From Arthrobacter sp. B6 (GTDB lineage Bacteria > Actinomycetota > Actinomycetes > Actinomycetales > Micrococcaceae), in contig NZ_KV467168.1 in assembly GCF_001663775.1 (NCBI RefSeq), forward strand, positions 1,460,083-1,524,082: a stretch of DNA of 64,000 nucleotides, in the 5' to 3' direction. Of the stretch, positions 44,282-52,605 are shown piece by piece (the stretch's first letter is position 1; each line of letters opens with the position of its first letter). A model generated the notes under the pieces. The model was not told where the DNA came from and made no database searches. It saw nothing but the letters and a program-made list of their open reading frames with translations. Both the position numbers and the translations under genes were made by a program.

Positions 44282-46030
44282 CTACCGCCTCAGCACCCCG
44301 ACGAACTCACGGTCCGGATTGTCGACGCCGGCACTCCGCCCGGGTGCCGCCGTCGTGCTTTCCGCCTGGGCTGCCGCCGCCGCGGGCGCCGGCAGTGCGG
44401 GTGCCGGCACTGCTTGCCCGGGTTCAACCTCCGGCTGGATATCAACGGTACGGCGGAGTGGCTTTTCCTTGATGAACAGGACAGCCACCAGGGCAATCAC
44501 GCCGATGACCGCGGAAATCAGGAAGATCTGCGCCGTGGCATCGCCGTATGCGGCACGCATGATGTCGCGGATCGGTTGGGGAAGGTCCACGAGGTCCATG
44601 CTGGCCCCCGCGTCGCCTTGCACCGGGATGTTGGCGGCTGCCAGGCCTTCGTTGGCGAGCTGGGTGACGCGGGTGCCCAAAACGGCGCCCAGCACGGACA
44701 CCCCGATCGCCCCGCCGACAGAACGGAAGAAGGCAACCGAAGCGCTGGCGGTGCCGATGTCCGTGGCCTTGACCGTGTTCTGGACGGCGAGGACCAGGTT
44801 CTGCATCACCATGCCCAGCCCCAGGCCAAGGACCGCGGTGTAGACGCCGGTCAGCCACAGTTCCGTGGTGTGATCCACGGTGCCGGCCAGGCCGAGGCCC
44901 GCGATTAGCAGGATGGAGCCGGCCACCAGGTATCGCTTCCACTTGCCAGTGCGGCTGATCAGCAGGCCCGAACCCACTGATCCGATGAGGTTGCCGGCGA
45001 TCATGGGCAGCGTCAGGAGGCCCGCTTCGGTGGGAGTGGCGCCGCGGGCCACCTGGAAGTACTGGCCCAGGAATGTTGACGAACCGAACATGGCAACACC
45101 CACTGCCACGGAAGCCAGGATGGCCAGGGCTGTGGTCCGCTCTGAGATGATTTTGAGTGGAATGATGGGCTGTTCCACCTTGGATTCCACCAGGACCAGC
45201 AGCGCCAGGAGCACCACACCCCCGCCCACCATCAGCCCTGACTGCCAGGACCACCAGGCGTAGTAGTCGGGGTTGCCGGCGAAGGACACCCAGATCAGGA
45301 GAATGCTGACGCCGGACGTAAGCAGGATGGAGCCGAGCCAGTCGATCTTGGCGGGGCGTTTGACGTACGGGATTTTGAGCGTGATCTGGAGCAGGACCAG
45401 GGCGACGACGGCGAGCGGCACACAGACGAAGAACGTCCAGCGCCAGCCCAGCGGGCTGTCCACGATGAAGCCGCCCAGGAGCGGTCCGCCAGCGGTGGCC
45501 ACGGCCATCACGCCGCCCATGTAGCCCGAGTACTTGCCGCGGTCCCGGGGCGGAATCATGGAACCGATGATGGCCTGCGCCAGGGCGGTCAGGCCGCCCA
45601 TCGCCACACCCTGGATCACGCGGGCGGTCAGCAGCAGCGGGATGGTCTCGGACAGGCCAGCCATGACGGAGCCGGCCACAAAAATCACAATGCTGAGCTG
45701 GACCAGCAGTTTTTTGTCGAACAGGTCGGCAAGTTTGCCCCAGATGGGCGTGGTGGCGGCGTTGGCCAGCAGGGCCGCCGTGATGACCCAGGCGAAGTCT
45801 GTCTGGGTGCCCCTCAGCTCGGACATGATGGTGGGCAGCGCGTTCGCCACGATGGTGCTGCTCAGGATGGCGGTGAAGAAGGCGGCCAGGAGTCCGGTCA
45901 GGGCTTCCATGATCTGGCGGTGCGACATTACCGGCTGCTGGTCAGGAGCGGATCCGGGGGCCGGCAACACCGGGGTGTTGGGGTTCGGGTGGGCGGTTGC
46001 TGATGTGGGGGCTGCGGCGTAACTGGGCAT
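44282..46030 (-). CDS. MFS multidrug transporter, EmrB/QacA (DHA2) family
   Basis: A 582-residue 14-helix drug:proton antiporter. Motif A GKLADLFDKK, motif C-like GGPLLGGFIVDSPLGWRWTFFV, and TLPMIAGNLIGSVGSGLLI are visible. A Pro/Ala/Glu-rich cytoplasmic tail of ~60 residues ends the protein. AGGAG precedes ATG 46030. It lies 10 nt after the MarR gene, so the pair forms an operon and the regulator most likely controls drug efflux. Confidence 0.93.
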   Translation of the reverse strand: MPSYAAAPTSATAHPNPNTPVLPAPGSAPDQQPVMSHRQIMEALTGLLAAFFTAILSSTIVANALPTIMSELRGTQTDFAWVITAALLANAATTPIWGKLADLFDKKLLVQLSIVIFVAGSVMAGLSETIPLLLTARVIQGVAMGGLTALAQAIIGSMIPPRDRGKYSGYMGGVMAVATAGGPLLGGFIVDSPLGWRWTFFVCVPLAVVALVLLQITLKIPYVKRPAKIDWLGSILLTSGVSILLIWVSFAGNPDYYAWWSWQSGLMVGGGVVLLALLVLVESKVEQPIIPLKIISERTTALAILASVAVGVAMFGSSTFLGQYFQVARGATPTEAGLLTLPMIAGNLIGSVGSGLLISRTGKWKRYLVAGSILLIAGLGLAGTVDHTTELWLTGVYTAVLGLGLGMVMQNLVLAVQNTVKATDIGTASASVAFFRSVGGAIGVSVLGAVLGTRVTQLANEGLAAANIPVQGDAGASMDLVDLPQPIRDIMRAAYGDATAQIFLISAVIGVIALVAVLFIKEKPLRRTVDIQPEVEPGQAVPAPALPAPAAAAAQAESTTAAPGRSAGVDNPDREFVGVLRR

Positions 46031-46040
46031 AAGTCTGCTC

Positions 46041-46514
46041 CTATTCGTTTGTAGTGGCAGGTCCGGCCGCCTTTGCCCGGACTGAATGTTTGAGGGATTC
46101 GGCGAGTTTCCTCAGGGTCCTTGCCGTGTCCTCGGCGTCCTCCTGGCTCCATTCGCGGAGATAGTCCCGCAGCGCCGTTGTGCGCTGTTCCTCGATGCGG
46201 CGGAGCTTGTCCGCGCCTTCCCGGGTCAGCGCAACCAACTGGGCGCGGCCGTCGTCGGGATCCTGCCGCCGGTTGACGTACCCCTGTTCCTCGAGCTCCG
46301 CGATATGGCGGCTGAGGACCGGCGCGCTGACGCCCAGACGTTCGGCGAGACGCGTGGCACGGGTCTCGCCCTCCCCCACGAAGCGAAGTACCCCCTGCAG
46401 CGCGACCCCTGTTTCCTGACCGCGAATGCTCGCTGCGGCCACACACCGCACCGCGCGTTGGAGGTCAAATATCTGGGAGACGAGGTCTGCCGCAGTATCC
46501 GGCGTAACTGCCAT
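46041..46514 (-). CDS. MarR family regulator of the adjacent MFS gene
   Basis: A 157-residue winged-helix regulator: TRATRLAERLGVSAPVLSRHIAELEEQGYVNRRQDPDDGRAQLVALT is the complete DNA-binding unit with the wing. MarR proteins usually repress their own operon and respond to small aromatic ligands. AAAGGAG is upstream of ATG 46514, and two matching operator copies lie in the promoter (46539-46581). Confidence 0.93.
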   Translation of the reverse strand: MAVTPDTAADLVSQIFDLQRAVRCVAAASIRGQETGVALQGVLRFVGEGETRATRLAERLGVSAPVLSRHIAELEEQGYVNRRQDPDDGRAQLVALTREGADKLRRIEEQRTTALRDYLREWSQEDAEDTARTLRKLAESLKHSVRAKAAGPATTNE

Positions 46515-46538
46515 GGGTTTGACGCTCCTTTAGATTGC

Positions 46539-46581
46539 TTGCCTTAGGCAACTATATACCTAAAAAGGTTGCTTTGGGAAA
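46539..46581 (-). promoter_or_regulatory. double MarR operator around a -10 box
   Basis: Site 1, TTGCCTTAGGCAA (46539-46551), is a perfect palindrome. Site 2, TTGCTTTGGGAAA (46569-46581), is a weaker copy 30 bp away, which is close to three helical turns. Between them TATATA (46553-46558) fits a -10 box for the minus-strand marR-MFS operon. The arrangement suggests autorepression. Confidence 0.8.
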
Positions 46582-46611
46582 CTAATCCACTAAGCGCCCT
46601 TAAACCAAACA

Positions 46612-46677
46612 AGCGCGAACGTACATTTGAGGCCCCAGGTCCTTGCGGAAATGGGGCCTCAACTGTACGTTCGCGCT
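46612..46677. repeat. long palindrome, GCGCGAACGTACA family, copy 2
   Basis: 25-bp arms (46612-46636 and 46653-46677) with one mismatch and a 16-nt spacer. The arm runs from AGCGCGAACGTACA to TTGAGGCCCC. The right arm ends 17 nt before the end of the TPP enzyme gene (minus strand). It matches the copy at 44219-44276. Confidence 0.92.
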
Positions 46678-46693
46678 CAGGTGGAGCGGGTCC

Positions 46694-48397
46694 TTAGCCG
46701 TCCAGGTGGGTGGGGCCGAACATCTTGAGCAGGGTTTCGACGACGACGACGTTGGGTCCGTCGGCAGCGAAGCCCGCCTGGAGGGCGTCCCCCACGTTCT
46801 CCGGAGCCACGCGCGTGGCCGGCACACCGAAGGCCTCGGCCAGCTTGACGAAGTCGGGACGGGCGAGCTCGGTGGCCGTGGCTTTGCCGAAGGCGCCCAC
46901 CATGTATTCGCGCAGGATGCCGTAGCCGCCGTCGTCCACGATCAGCCAGGTCACAGGAATGTTGTGCTGCCTCGCGGTGGCGAGTTCGGAAATGGAGTAC
47001 ATGGCCGAACCGTCGCCGGACACGGCGAGTACTCGCGACGAACCAGCGGGTTTACCCACCGTTTCGAGCCCCACAGCGCCGCCGATGGCAGCGGGGAAAC
47101 CATAACCGAGGCCACCGGCCCCCTGGGCAGAGTGGAACTGGCCCTCCCGCGCGTCCCAGCAGCTCCAGCCCCAGTAGGCGGAGATGGTCATGTCCCAATA
47201 GGTCTGCATGTCCGCGGGAACGGCTTCGCGGATGTCTGCCATGAACTTCAGTTCCTTGGCCAGGTCCTGCGATTCCAGCCTCGCCCTGACCTTGGCGAGG
47301 GACTCCTTAACCAGGTTCTCGGGGGACGTCCCGTGCCAGCTGCGCGTGGTGTCCACGGGAGCAGCCAGGGCTTCGTCCAGGGCGGCCAGTGCCTGGCCGG
47401 CGTCGGCGCGGATGCCCAGGCCGGGACGGTTGGACTCCAGCACGCGGGGTTCGGCGTCGATCTGGATGATCCGGCCGCGAGGTTCGAAGGTGAAATAGTT
47501 GGAGGTGACCTCGCCCAGGGACGAGCCGATCACGATCAGGACGTCCGCATCCTCCAGGACGTCGGTCATGTACCGGTCCTCGATCCAGGACTGCAGCGAC
47601 AGCTCATGGTTCCACGGGAACGCCCCGTTGCCGCCCGGCGTGCAGATCACCGGCGCCCGCAGCTTTTCCGCAATGGAAAGCAGGGACTTCTCCGCACGGC
47701 CCCGGCGGGTACCGCCGCCGGCGATGATTGCGGGACGCTCCGCCGCCGACAGCCACTTCACGGCTTCGCGGACCAGCTCGACGCGTGGCGGGTTGTCCGC
47801 CGCTTCGGCAAGCGCGTCCTCTACCGGGGGAACCATGATGGGATCCAGCAGCACGTTCTGCGGTATCTCCAGCCAGACCGGACCCTGCGGGGAGGAGATG
47901 GCTTCGGTCCAGGCGTCCTGGATGGCCGACGGAATGCCGGAGGCATGCTGGATCAGGCGCTGGCTTTTGGTGACGTTCGCGGCCGAAGCCTTCTGGTCAT
48001 CCAGCTGGTGCAGCATGCCCTTGCGGCGGGCACCCAGTCCTTCCAAGGGGATCTGGCTGGCCACCACCACCATAGGCACCCCTGTGGCGTAGGCCTCCTG
48101 GAGGCCGGCGAGGGACGTCAGCGCGCCGGGACCGGTGGACAGGAACAGCACGCCAACCTCGCCCGTGGCGCGGGAGTATCCGTCCGCGGCGAAGGCGCTG
48201 TTGTTTTCCACCCGGGAGGAGACAAAATGCAGGTTGCCGCGGCCCATGGCATCAAACAGGCCCAGCGCGTGCTGGCCCGGGATGCCGAAGACTGTTTTGG
48301 CGCCCAGCGCTTCAAGGGTTTCGACGACGAGGTCCCCGCCGTTGCGCTGGCTGGTTCCCTTGGTCGGGGCTGCCGTGCCGGGATCGAAATCGATCAC
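46694..48397 (-). CDS. TPP-dependent enzyme of the acetolactate synthase/decarboxylase superfamily
   Basis: A 567-residue three-domain ThDP enzyme. The catalytic Glu is in SRVENNSAFAADGYSR; the cofactor motif starts SGDGSAMYSISELATAR and ends LIVDDGGYGILREY, with DD where NN is usual. It is 5 nt after the ureohydrolase stop, so translationally linked. In Pseudomonas, AruI (2-ketoarginine decarboxylase) is such an enzyme acting before guanidinobutyrase; this role is inferred by context and could equally be another 2-oxoacid decarboxylase. GTG 48397 has AAGGAG upstream. Confidence 0.87.
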   Translation of the reverse strand: MIDFDPGTAAPTKGTSQRNGGDLVVETLEALGAKTVFGIPGQHALGLFDAMGRGNLHFVSSRVENNSAFAADGYSRATGEVGVLFLSTGPGALTSLAGLQEAYATGVPMVVVASQIPLEGLGARRKGMLHQLDDQKASAANVTKSQRLIQHASGIPSAIQDAWTEAISSPQGPVWLEIPQNVLLDPIMVPPVEDALAEAADNPPRVELVREAVKWLSAAERPAIIAGGGTRRGRAEKSLLSIAEKLRAPVICTPGGNGAFPWNHELSLQSWIEDRYMTDVLEDADVLIVIGSSLGEVTSNYFTFEPRGRIIQIDAEPRVLESNRPGLGIRADAGQALAALDEALAAPVDTTRSWHGTSPENLVKESLAKVRARLESQDLAKELKFMADIREAVPADMQTYWDMTISAYWGWSCWDAREGQFHSAQGAGGLGYGFPAAIGGAVGLETVGKPAGSSRVLAVSGDGSAMYSISELATARQHNIPVTWLIVDDGGYGILREYMVGAFGKATATELARPDFVKLAEAFGVPATRVAPENVGDALQAGFAADGPNVVVVETLLKMFGPTHLDG

Positions 48398-48402
48398 TGT
48401 CG

Positions 48403-49467
48403 TTACTCCTTGATTCCGGCGGCGAAGCCGGCGGGCTGGCGGACTTCCTGGCCGAGGGCCTGGGCGGCGTAGCCGTTGGCCGCCCCGAACCGGTCACCTT
48501 CAACAGCATTGTCCGCCATCAGGGTGATCAGTTCATAGGCGACGTGGCTCGCGGCCACGCCGGTGATTTCTGCGTGGTCGTACGCGGGGGCCACCTCCAC
48601 GACGTCGGCGCCCACCAGGTTCATGCCACGGAAGCCGCGGATGATCTCCAAGAGTTCGCGGCTGGTGATGCCGCCGGCTTCGGGGGTTCCGGTACCCGGG
48701 GCGTGGGCGGGGTCCAGCACGTCGATGTCCACGGATATATAGAGCGGGCGGTCGCCGATCCTGTCCCGTACCTTGGCCACCGTCTCAAGGACGCCCTGGT
48801 AGTAGACGTCAGCGGCGGTGACGATGCCGAACCCGAAACGGTGGTCGTCGTCGAGGTCCTTCTTGCCGTAGAGCGGGCCGCGGGTTCCGATGTGGCTGAT
48901 GGCTTCCGTGTCCAGGATGCCTTCTTCAACAGCCCGGCGGAACGGGGTGCCGTGGGTGTACTCAGCCCCGAAGTAGGTGTCCCAGGTGTCCAGGTGGGCG
49001 TCAAAGTGAAGCATCGCGACGGGACCGCCGGCGCGCTCGGCCGCCGCGCGAAGAAGGGGCAGCGCAATGGTGTGGTCTCCGCCAAGTGTTACCAGTTTGC
49101 CGCCGCCGGCCGTTAGGTCCAGGGCGTTCTGCTGGACGGTTTCGATCGCTTCATTGATGTTGAACGGGTTGACGGCCATGTCGCCGGCGTCAGCCACCTG
49201 GATGTTTTCGAACGGACTGACGTCCCACGCCGGGTTGTACGGGCGCAGCAGGCGGCTGGCCTCACGGACATGGTTGGCGCCGAACCGGGCACCAGGGCGG
49301 TAGGACACGCCGGAGTCGAAGGGCACGCCCACTACCGTCACGTCAGCCTTCGCCACCTGGTCCAGGCGGGGCAGGCGGGCAAACGTCGCAGCTCCCGCGT
49401 AACGCGGGATGCGGGATGAATCGATAGGGCCAAGGTTGCCGTTGGCTTCGATGCGCAGCTCTTTCAC
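48403..49467 (-). CDS. agmatinase/guanidinobutyrase family ureohydrolase
   Basis: A 354-residue binuclear manganese ureohydrolase releasing urea from a guanidino compound. Metal motifs are complete: [48 protein letters not shown]. The specificity residues cannot separate agmatinase from 4-guanidinobutyrase or guanidinopropionase. GTG 49467 was chosen for its AGGAGGGG site; upstream ATGs lack one. The following TPP enzyme and the nearby XRE-cupin regulator and symporter suggest a guanidino catabolic unit. Confidence 0.92.
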   Translation of the reverse strand: MKELRIEANGNLGPIDSSRIPRYAGAATFARLPRLDQVAKADVTVVGVPFDSGVSYRPGARFGANHVREASRLLRPYNPAWDVSPFENIQVADAGDMAVNPFNINEAIETVQQNALDLTAGGGKLVTLGGDHTIALPLLRAAAERAGGPVAMLHFDAHLDTWDTYFGAEYTHGTPFRRAVEEGILDTEAISHIGTRGPLYGKKDLDDDHRFGFGIVTAADVYYQGVLETVAKVRDRIGDRPLYISVDIDVLDPAHAPGTGTPEAGGITSRELLEIIRGFRGMNLVGADVVEVAPAYDHAEITGVAASHVAYELITLMADNAVEGDRFGAANGYAAQALGQEVRQPAGFAAGIKE

Positions 49468-49575
49468 AGTGAGCCCCTCCTTCGAGGATTGGTCGGCGGG
49501 TGTGACAGCCATCATACCCCTAAGTTTCCTAATGCGCATCAACTGTTTACAAGCCCCAGGGGATCACTGGCGCAA

Positions 49576-49631
49576 CTAAGTAGCAGCAGATGCCGTTTAG
49601 AGCGTTCAAAACGACACCTGCTGCTACTTAG
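49576..49631. repeat. long palindrome with CTAAGTAGCAGCAG arms
   Basis: Perfect 14-bp outer arms (49576-49589 and 49618-49631), continuing inward with a few mismatches to a core TTTAGAGCGTTCAAA (49596-49610). The right arm ends 8 nt before the end of the XRE-cupin gene. The core resembles those at 59684 and 61741 although the arms are unrelated. Confidence 0.9.
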
Positions 49632-49638
49632 ATTGGTG

Positions 49639-50214
49639 CTACCGGCTGGCGGCGGGAACCAGCACCCAGAGGACCTCGACGGCCTTATCGGTGGGGTTGA
49701 CCCAGGTATGGGGTTCACGGCCGGGGAAGGTGACAGTGTCCCCCGTGCTGAGCTCATATTCCTCGTTGGTGAGAATCAGCCGGATACTGCCCTTGATAAC
49801 GTGCAGCACATCCACGTCGCAGTCCACGGCATAGAGCTCCGACTCGCCGCGGCCATGGGGTTCAATGACTGCCTGGATGATCTGGATCCGGCGTTCCGAT
49901 CGGGCCGTCAGCAGGCGCTCCACGATCCCTTCGCCGCCCAGCGAAATCCGCGGTCCGTCATTGCGCTTGGTCAAGTGGGTTTCCGGAGCAGCGAACAGGT
50001 CCCCGATGGAAATGGACAGGACCTGGCACAAGGTCACCAGCGATGCGACAGAAGGGGAGGTCAGGTCGCGCTCCACACGGCTCAGGAAGCCTTTGGTCAG
50101 GCCCGTGGCATCCGCAACCTGCTCGATGGTGAGTCGCTGGGACTGCCGGGCGGCACGGATTCGGGACCCGATGGCAACCGGAACGTTGCTCGGCTCAACT
50201 GGCAGTGCCTTCAT
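49639..50214 (-). CDS. XRE-family regulator with C-terminal cupin
   Basis: A 191-residue regulator: helix-turn-helix IGSRIRAARQSQRLTIEQVADATGLTKGFLSRVERD, then a cupin (GRGESELYAVDCDVDVLHVIKG, YELSTGDTVTFPGREPHTWVNP). This architecture (PuuR/SutR type) often controls amine or amino-acid catabolism with a ligand in the cupin. AAAGG precedes ATG 50214. It is divergent from the symporter gene, and a palindrome lies in the shared region. Confidence 0.93.
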   Translation of the reverse strand: MKALPVEPSNVPVAIGSRIRAARQSQRLTIEQVADATGLTKGFLSRVERDLTSPSVASLVTLCQVLSISIGDLFAAPETHLTKRNDGPRISLGGEGIVERLLTARSERRIQIIQAVIEPHGRGESELYAVDCDVDVLHVIKGSIRLILTNEEYELSTGDTVTFPGREPHTWVNPTDKAVEVLWVLVPAASR

Positions 50215-50323
50215 GTGCAGACCTTTCATGGCCGGCAGCCCGGCCCCATCCCTGGAGCAATCCTAATGGCCGCTCCCCCATGTGACGCCGCCACGCACCA
50301 GCCGGCGGAGTGGCGGCGGCCCC

Positions 50324-50371
50324 TTGACTGTTACCACGGTCACAGCATACGCTTCTAGGCAACAAGTGTTG
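50324..50371 (+). promoter_or_regulatory. putative promoter and operator of the symporter gene
   Basis: TTGACT (50324-50329) and TACGCT (50348-50353) form a plausible -35/-10 pair with an 18-bp spacer. Just downstream, CAACAAGTGTTG (50360-50371) is a near-palindrome in the start-site zone. It is a candidate binding site for the divergent XRE-cupin regulator, blocking transcription when bound. Confidence 0.55.
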
Positions 50372-50505
50372 TCTCCCATGCAATATTTCCGGGAGCCAAC
50401 GTCTGAGGGTTCTCCTCATCCCACCCCGTAAGAGCAGCGGAATACCGGCTCCCCAGCAGCCTCCGGGTTCCAGCACGCTGCACATCAGCTCCAAGGAGCC
50501 GCAAC

Positions 50506-52020
50506 ATGGACGCTAACTTCGTCAACATCGCCATTGTGGTGGTGTACCTCATCGCAATGCTTGCATTCGGCTGGTGGGGTAAGTCCCGCACCAAGAACAA
50601 CAGCGATTTCCTCGTGGCCGGCCGCCGCCTTGGCCCGTTCCTCTACACCGGCACCATGGCCGCCGTCGTCCTCGGCGGCGCTTCCACGGTCGGCGGAGTG
50701 GGCCTCGGCTACAAGTTCGGCATCTCCGGTATGTGGCTGGTGGTGGCCATCGGCGCCGGCGTGCTGCTGCTGAGCCTCCTCTTCGCCGGCACCATCCAGA
50801 AGCTGAAGATCTATACCGTCTCCCAGATGCTCACCCTTCGCTACGGCAGCAAGGCAACGCAGACCTCGGGAATCGTCATGCTGGCGTACACGCTGATGCT
50901 CTGCGCCACGTCCACCAGCGCCTACGCCACCATCTTTGTGGTCCTCTTCGGCTGGGACCGCTGGCTCGCCATCGCCATCGGCGGAGCAATCGTCCTGGTC
51001 TACTCCACCATCGGCGGCATGTGGTCCATTACGCTCGCGGACCAGGTGCAGTTCGTCATCAAGACCGTGGGCATCTTCGCCCTCATGCTTCCCTTCACGC
51101 TCAACGCAGCAGGCGGCCTCGACGGTATCCGCAGCCGCGTTGACGAGAGCTTCTTCCAGATGGACGGCATCGGCGTGCAGACCATCATCACGTACTTTGT
51201 GGTCTACACCCTGGGCCTGCTGATCGGCCAGGACATCTGGCAGCGTGTGTTCACAGCCAAAACCCCGGGCGTGGCCCGTTGGGGCGGCGCCACCGCCGGC
51301 ATCTACTGCATCCTCTACGGCGTTGCCGGCGCCCTGATCGGGATGGCCGCGAGCGTTGCCCTGTCCGGTATGGATATCGCCGCGACGGACGATGTTTACG
51401 CCGAGGTTGCCCAGACGATCCTCCCGATCGGCATCGGCGGACTGGTACTCGCCGCGGCCGTGGCCGCCATGATGTCCACCGCCTCCGGCGCCCTGATTGC
51501 CGCCGCCACGGTGGCCCGCGCCGACGTCCTGCCATTTGTTGCCAGCTGGTTCGGCAAGGACATCAACACCGGTGACACCGACAACCCCGAGCACGACGTC
51601 AGGGCCAACCGCCTGTGGGTCCTGGCACTTGGCATCGTGGCCATCCTGATCGCCGTCATCACCAAGGACGTCGTGGCCGCACTGACCATCGCCTACGACA
51701 TCCTGGTGGGCGGACTCCTGGTTGCCATCCTCGGCGGCCTTGTATGGAAGCGCGGCACCGGCCTGGCCGCCGCTGTCTCCATGGCGGTGGGTTCAGTAGT
51801 GACGCTTGGCACCATGATCGTGCTCGAGATAAACGCCAAGGCCCCGCTGGACGGCGTCTTCGCCAACGAACCGATCTACTTCGGCCTCATCAGCTCAGCC
51901 GTGGTCTACGTGGCAGTCTCACTGCTCACCAAACCCACGGACCCGCAGGTCATGCGGAACTGGGTGCGGCGCGTGGCCGGCCAGGAAAACGAAGTTCCGG
52001 TTACTGTCACGGCGCCGTGA
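50506..52020 (+). CDS. sodium:solute symporter (SSS family)
   Basis: A 504-residue transporter with about 13 membrane helices. Family markers: VVVYLIAMLAFGWWG at the N-terminus, NSDFLVAGRRLGPFLY, the sodium-site helix MAAVVLGGASTVGGVGLGYKFG, and AAAVAAMMSTASGALIAAATVARAD. The substrate is unknown; proximity to the ureohydrolase locus suggests a polyamine, guanidino or amino-acid substrate. AAGGAG lies 7 nt before ATG 50506. Confidence 0.92.
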   Translation: MDANFVNIAIVVVYLIAMLAFGWWGKSRTKNNSDFLVAGRRLGPFLYTGTMAAVVLGGASTVGGVGLGYKFGISGMWLVVAIGAGVLLLSLLFAGTIQKLKIYTVSQMLTLRYGSKATQTSGIVMLAYTLMLCATSTSAYATIFVVLFGWDRWLAIAIGGAIVLVYSTIGGMWSITLADQVQFVIKTVGIFALMLPFTLNAAGGLDGIRSRVDESFFQMDGIGVQTIITYFVVYTLGLLIGQDIWQRVFTAKTPGVARWGGATAGIYCILYGVAGALIGMAASVALSGMDIAATDDVYAEVAQTILPIGIGGLVLAAAVAAMMSTASGALIAAATVARADVLPFVASWFGKDINTGDTDNPEHDVRANRLWVLALGIVAILIAVITKDVVAALTIAYDILVGGLLVAILGGLVWKRGTGLAAAVSMAVGSVVTLGTMIVLEINAKAPLDGVFANEPIYFGLISSAVVYVAVSLLTKPTDPQVMRNWVRRVAGQENEVPVTVTAP

Positions 52021-52071
52021 GATCTCAACGGGCCTGATCAACGTAGGGACCCGGTTCAAGCAAGGTAAAGC

Positions 52072-52124
52072 ACGACGGCGGCGCCTCCTTTCGCTCATCA
52101 GCGAACAGGAGGCGCCGCCGTCGT
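52072..52124. terminator. very strong bidirectional terminator
   Basis: An 18-bp perfect stem, 52072-52089 with 52107-52124, containing an inner TTCGCT/AGCGAA stem (52090-52095 with 52100-52105) and a CATC loop. It separates the convergent symporter gene and the acidic small gene, with the latter's stop 5 nt away. Confidence 0.92.
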
Positions 52125-52129
52125 CCGTC

Positions 52130-52360
52130 CTACTCCTCTTCAGCTTCGCGGAACTCGTCGGGATCCAGCGGAACAACGCGCTCCTCCGCGTCGACTTTCA
52201 CCGGAGGGGTCGGGATAACTATTTCTTCAGCGTCCAGGAATTCGTCCTCTGCATCCCAGTCGTTCTCGTCAACCGGCGCATCCTCGGCGTAGTCATATGC
52301 GGGATCGGCTTCTACGGCATCAAGGTGCGGCATGTCCGGGTGCTGTCCGGTGGTGTTCAT
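52130..52360 (-). CDS. small, highly acidic hypothetical protein
   Basis: A 76-residue protein dominated by Asp/Glu (YDYAEDAPVDENDWDAEDEF, ending REAEEE) with almost no basic residues. No fold or family is recognised; it could be disordered or a protein/nucleic-acid mimic. GGAGG at 7 nt before ATG 52360 supports translation. It ends at a strong terminator. Confidence 0.75.
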   Translation of the reverse strand: MNTTGQHPDMPHLDAVEADPAYDYAEDAPVDENDWDAEDEFLDAEEIVIPTPPVKVDAEERVVPLDPDEFREAEEE

Positions 52361-52535
52361 TGTGCAACCTCCGTTTGTTCGCCACTGACGTGCTCTTTCG
52401 GCTGGGCGCTGGCGGGCGCCACACTTTCATCACAGCACCGCCGGTGGCCTCGGTCAAGGGTCCGCGCATGGGAGGGCCAGAGTCCTGACTTTGAGGGAGC
52501 CCGAAACTCCGCAGTGAGGTTTGCCAGCCAAAAAT

Positions 52536-52551
52536 CCGCGGAATTCCGCGG
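52536..52551. promoter_or_regulatory. 16-bp perfect palindrome CCGCGGAATTCCGCGG
   Basis: A perfect palindrome 55 nt upstream of the ferritin/VIT1 gene's start. A related half, AACTCCGCAG, lies at 52505. It is a candidate operator, possibly iron- or metal-responsive given the downstream gene, but no regulator adjoins. Confidence 0.55.
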
Positions 52552-52605
52552 TAAGCTGGGCGTTGCAATGGGGCCGCACATCCCCCATCAAGCTCAGGAG
52601 CTTCT

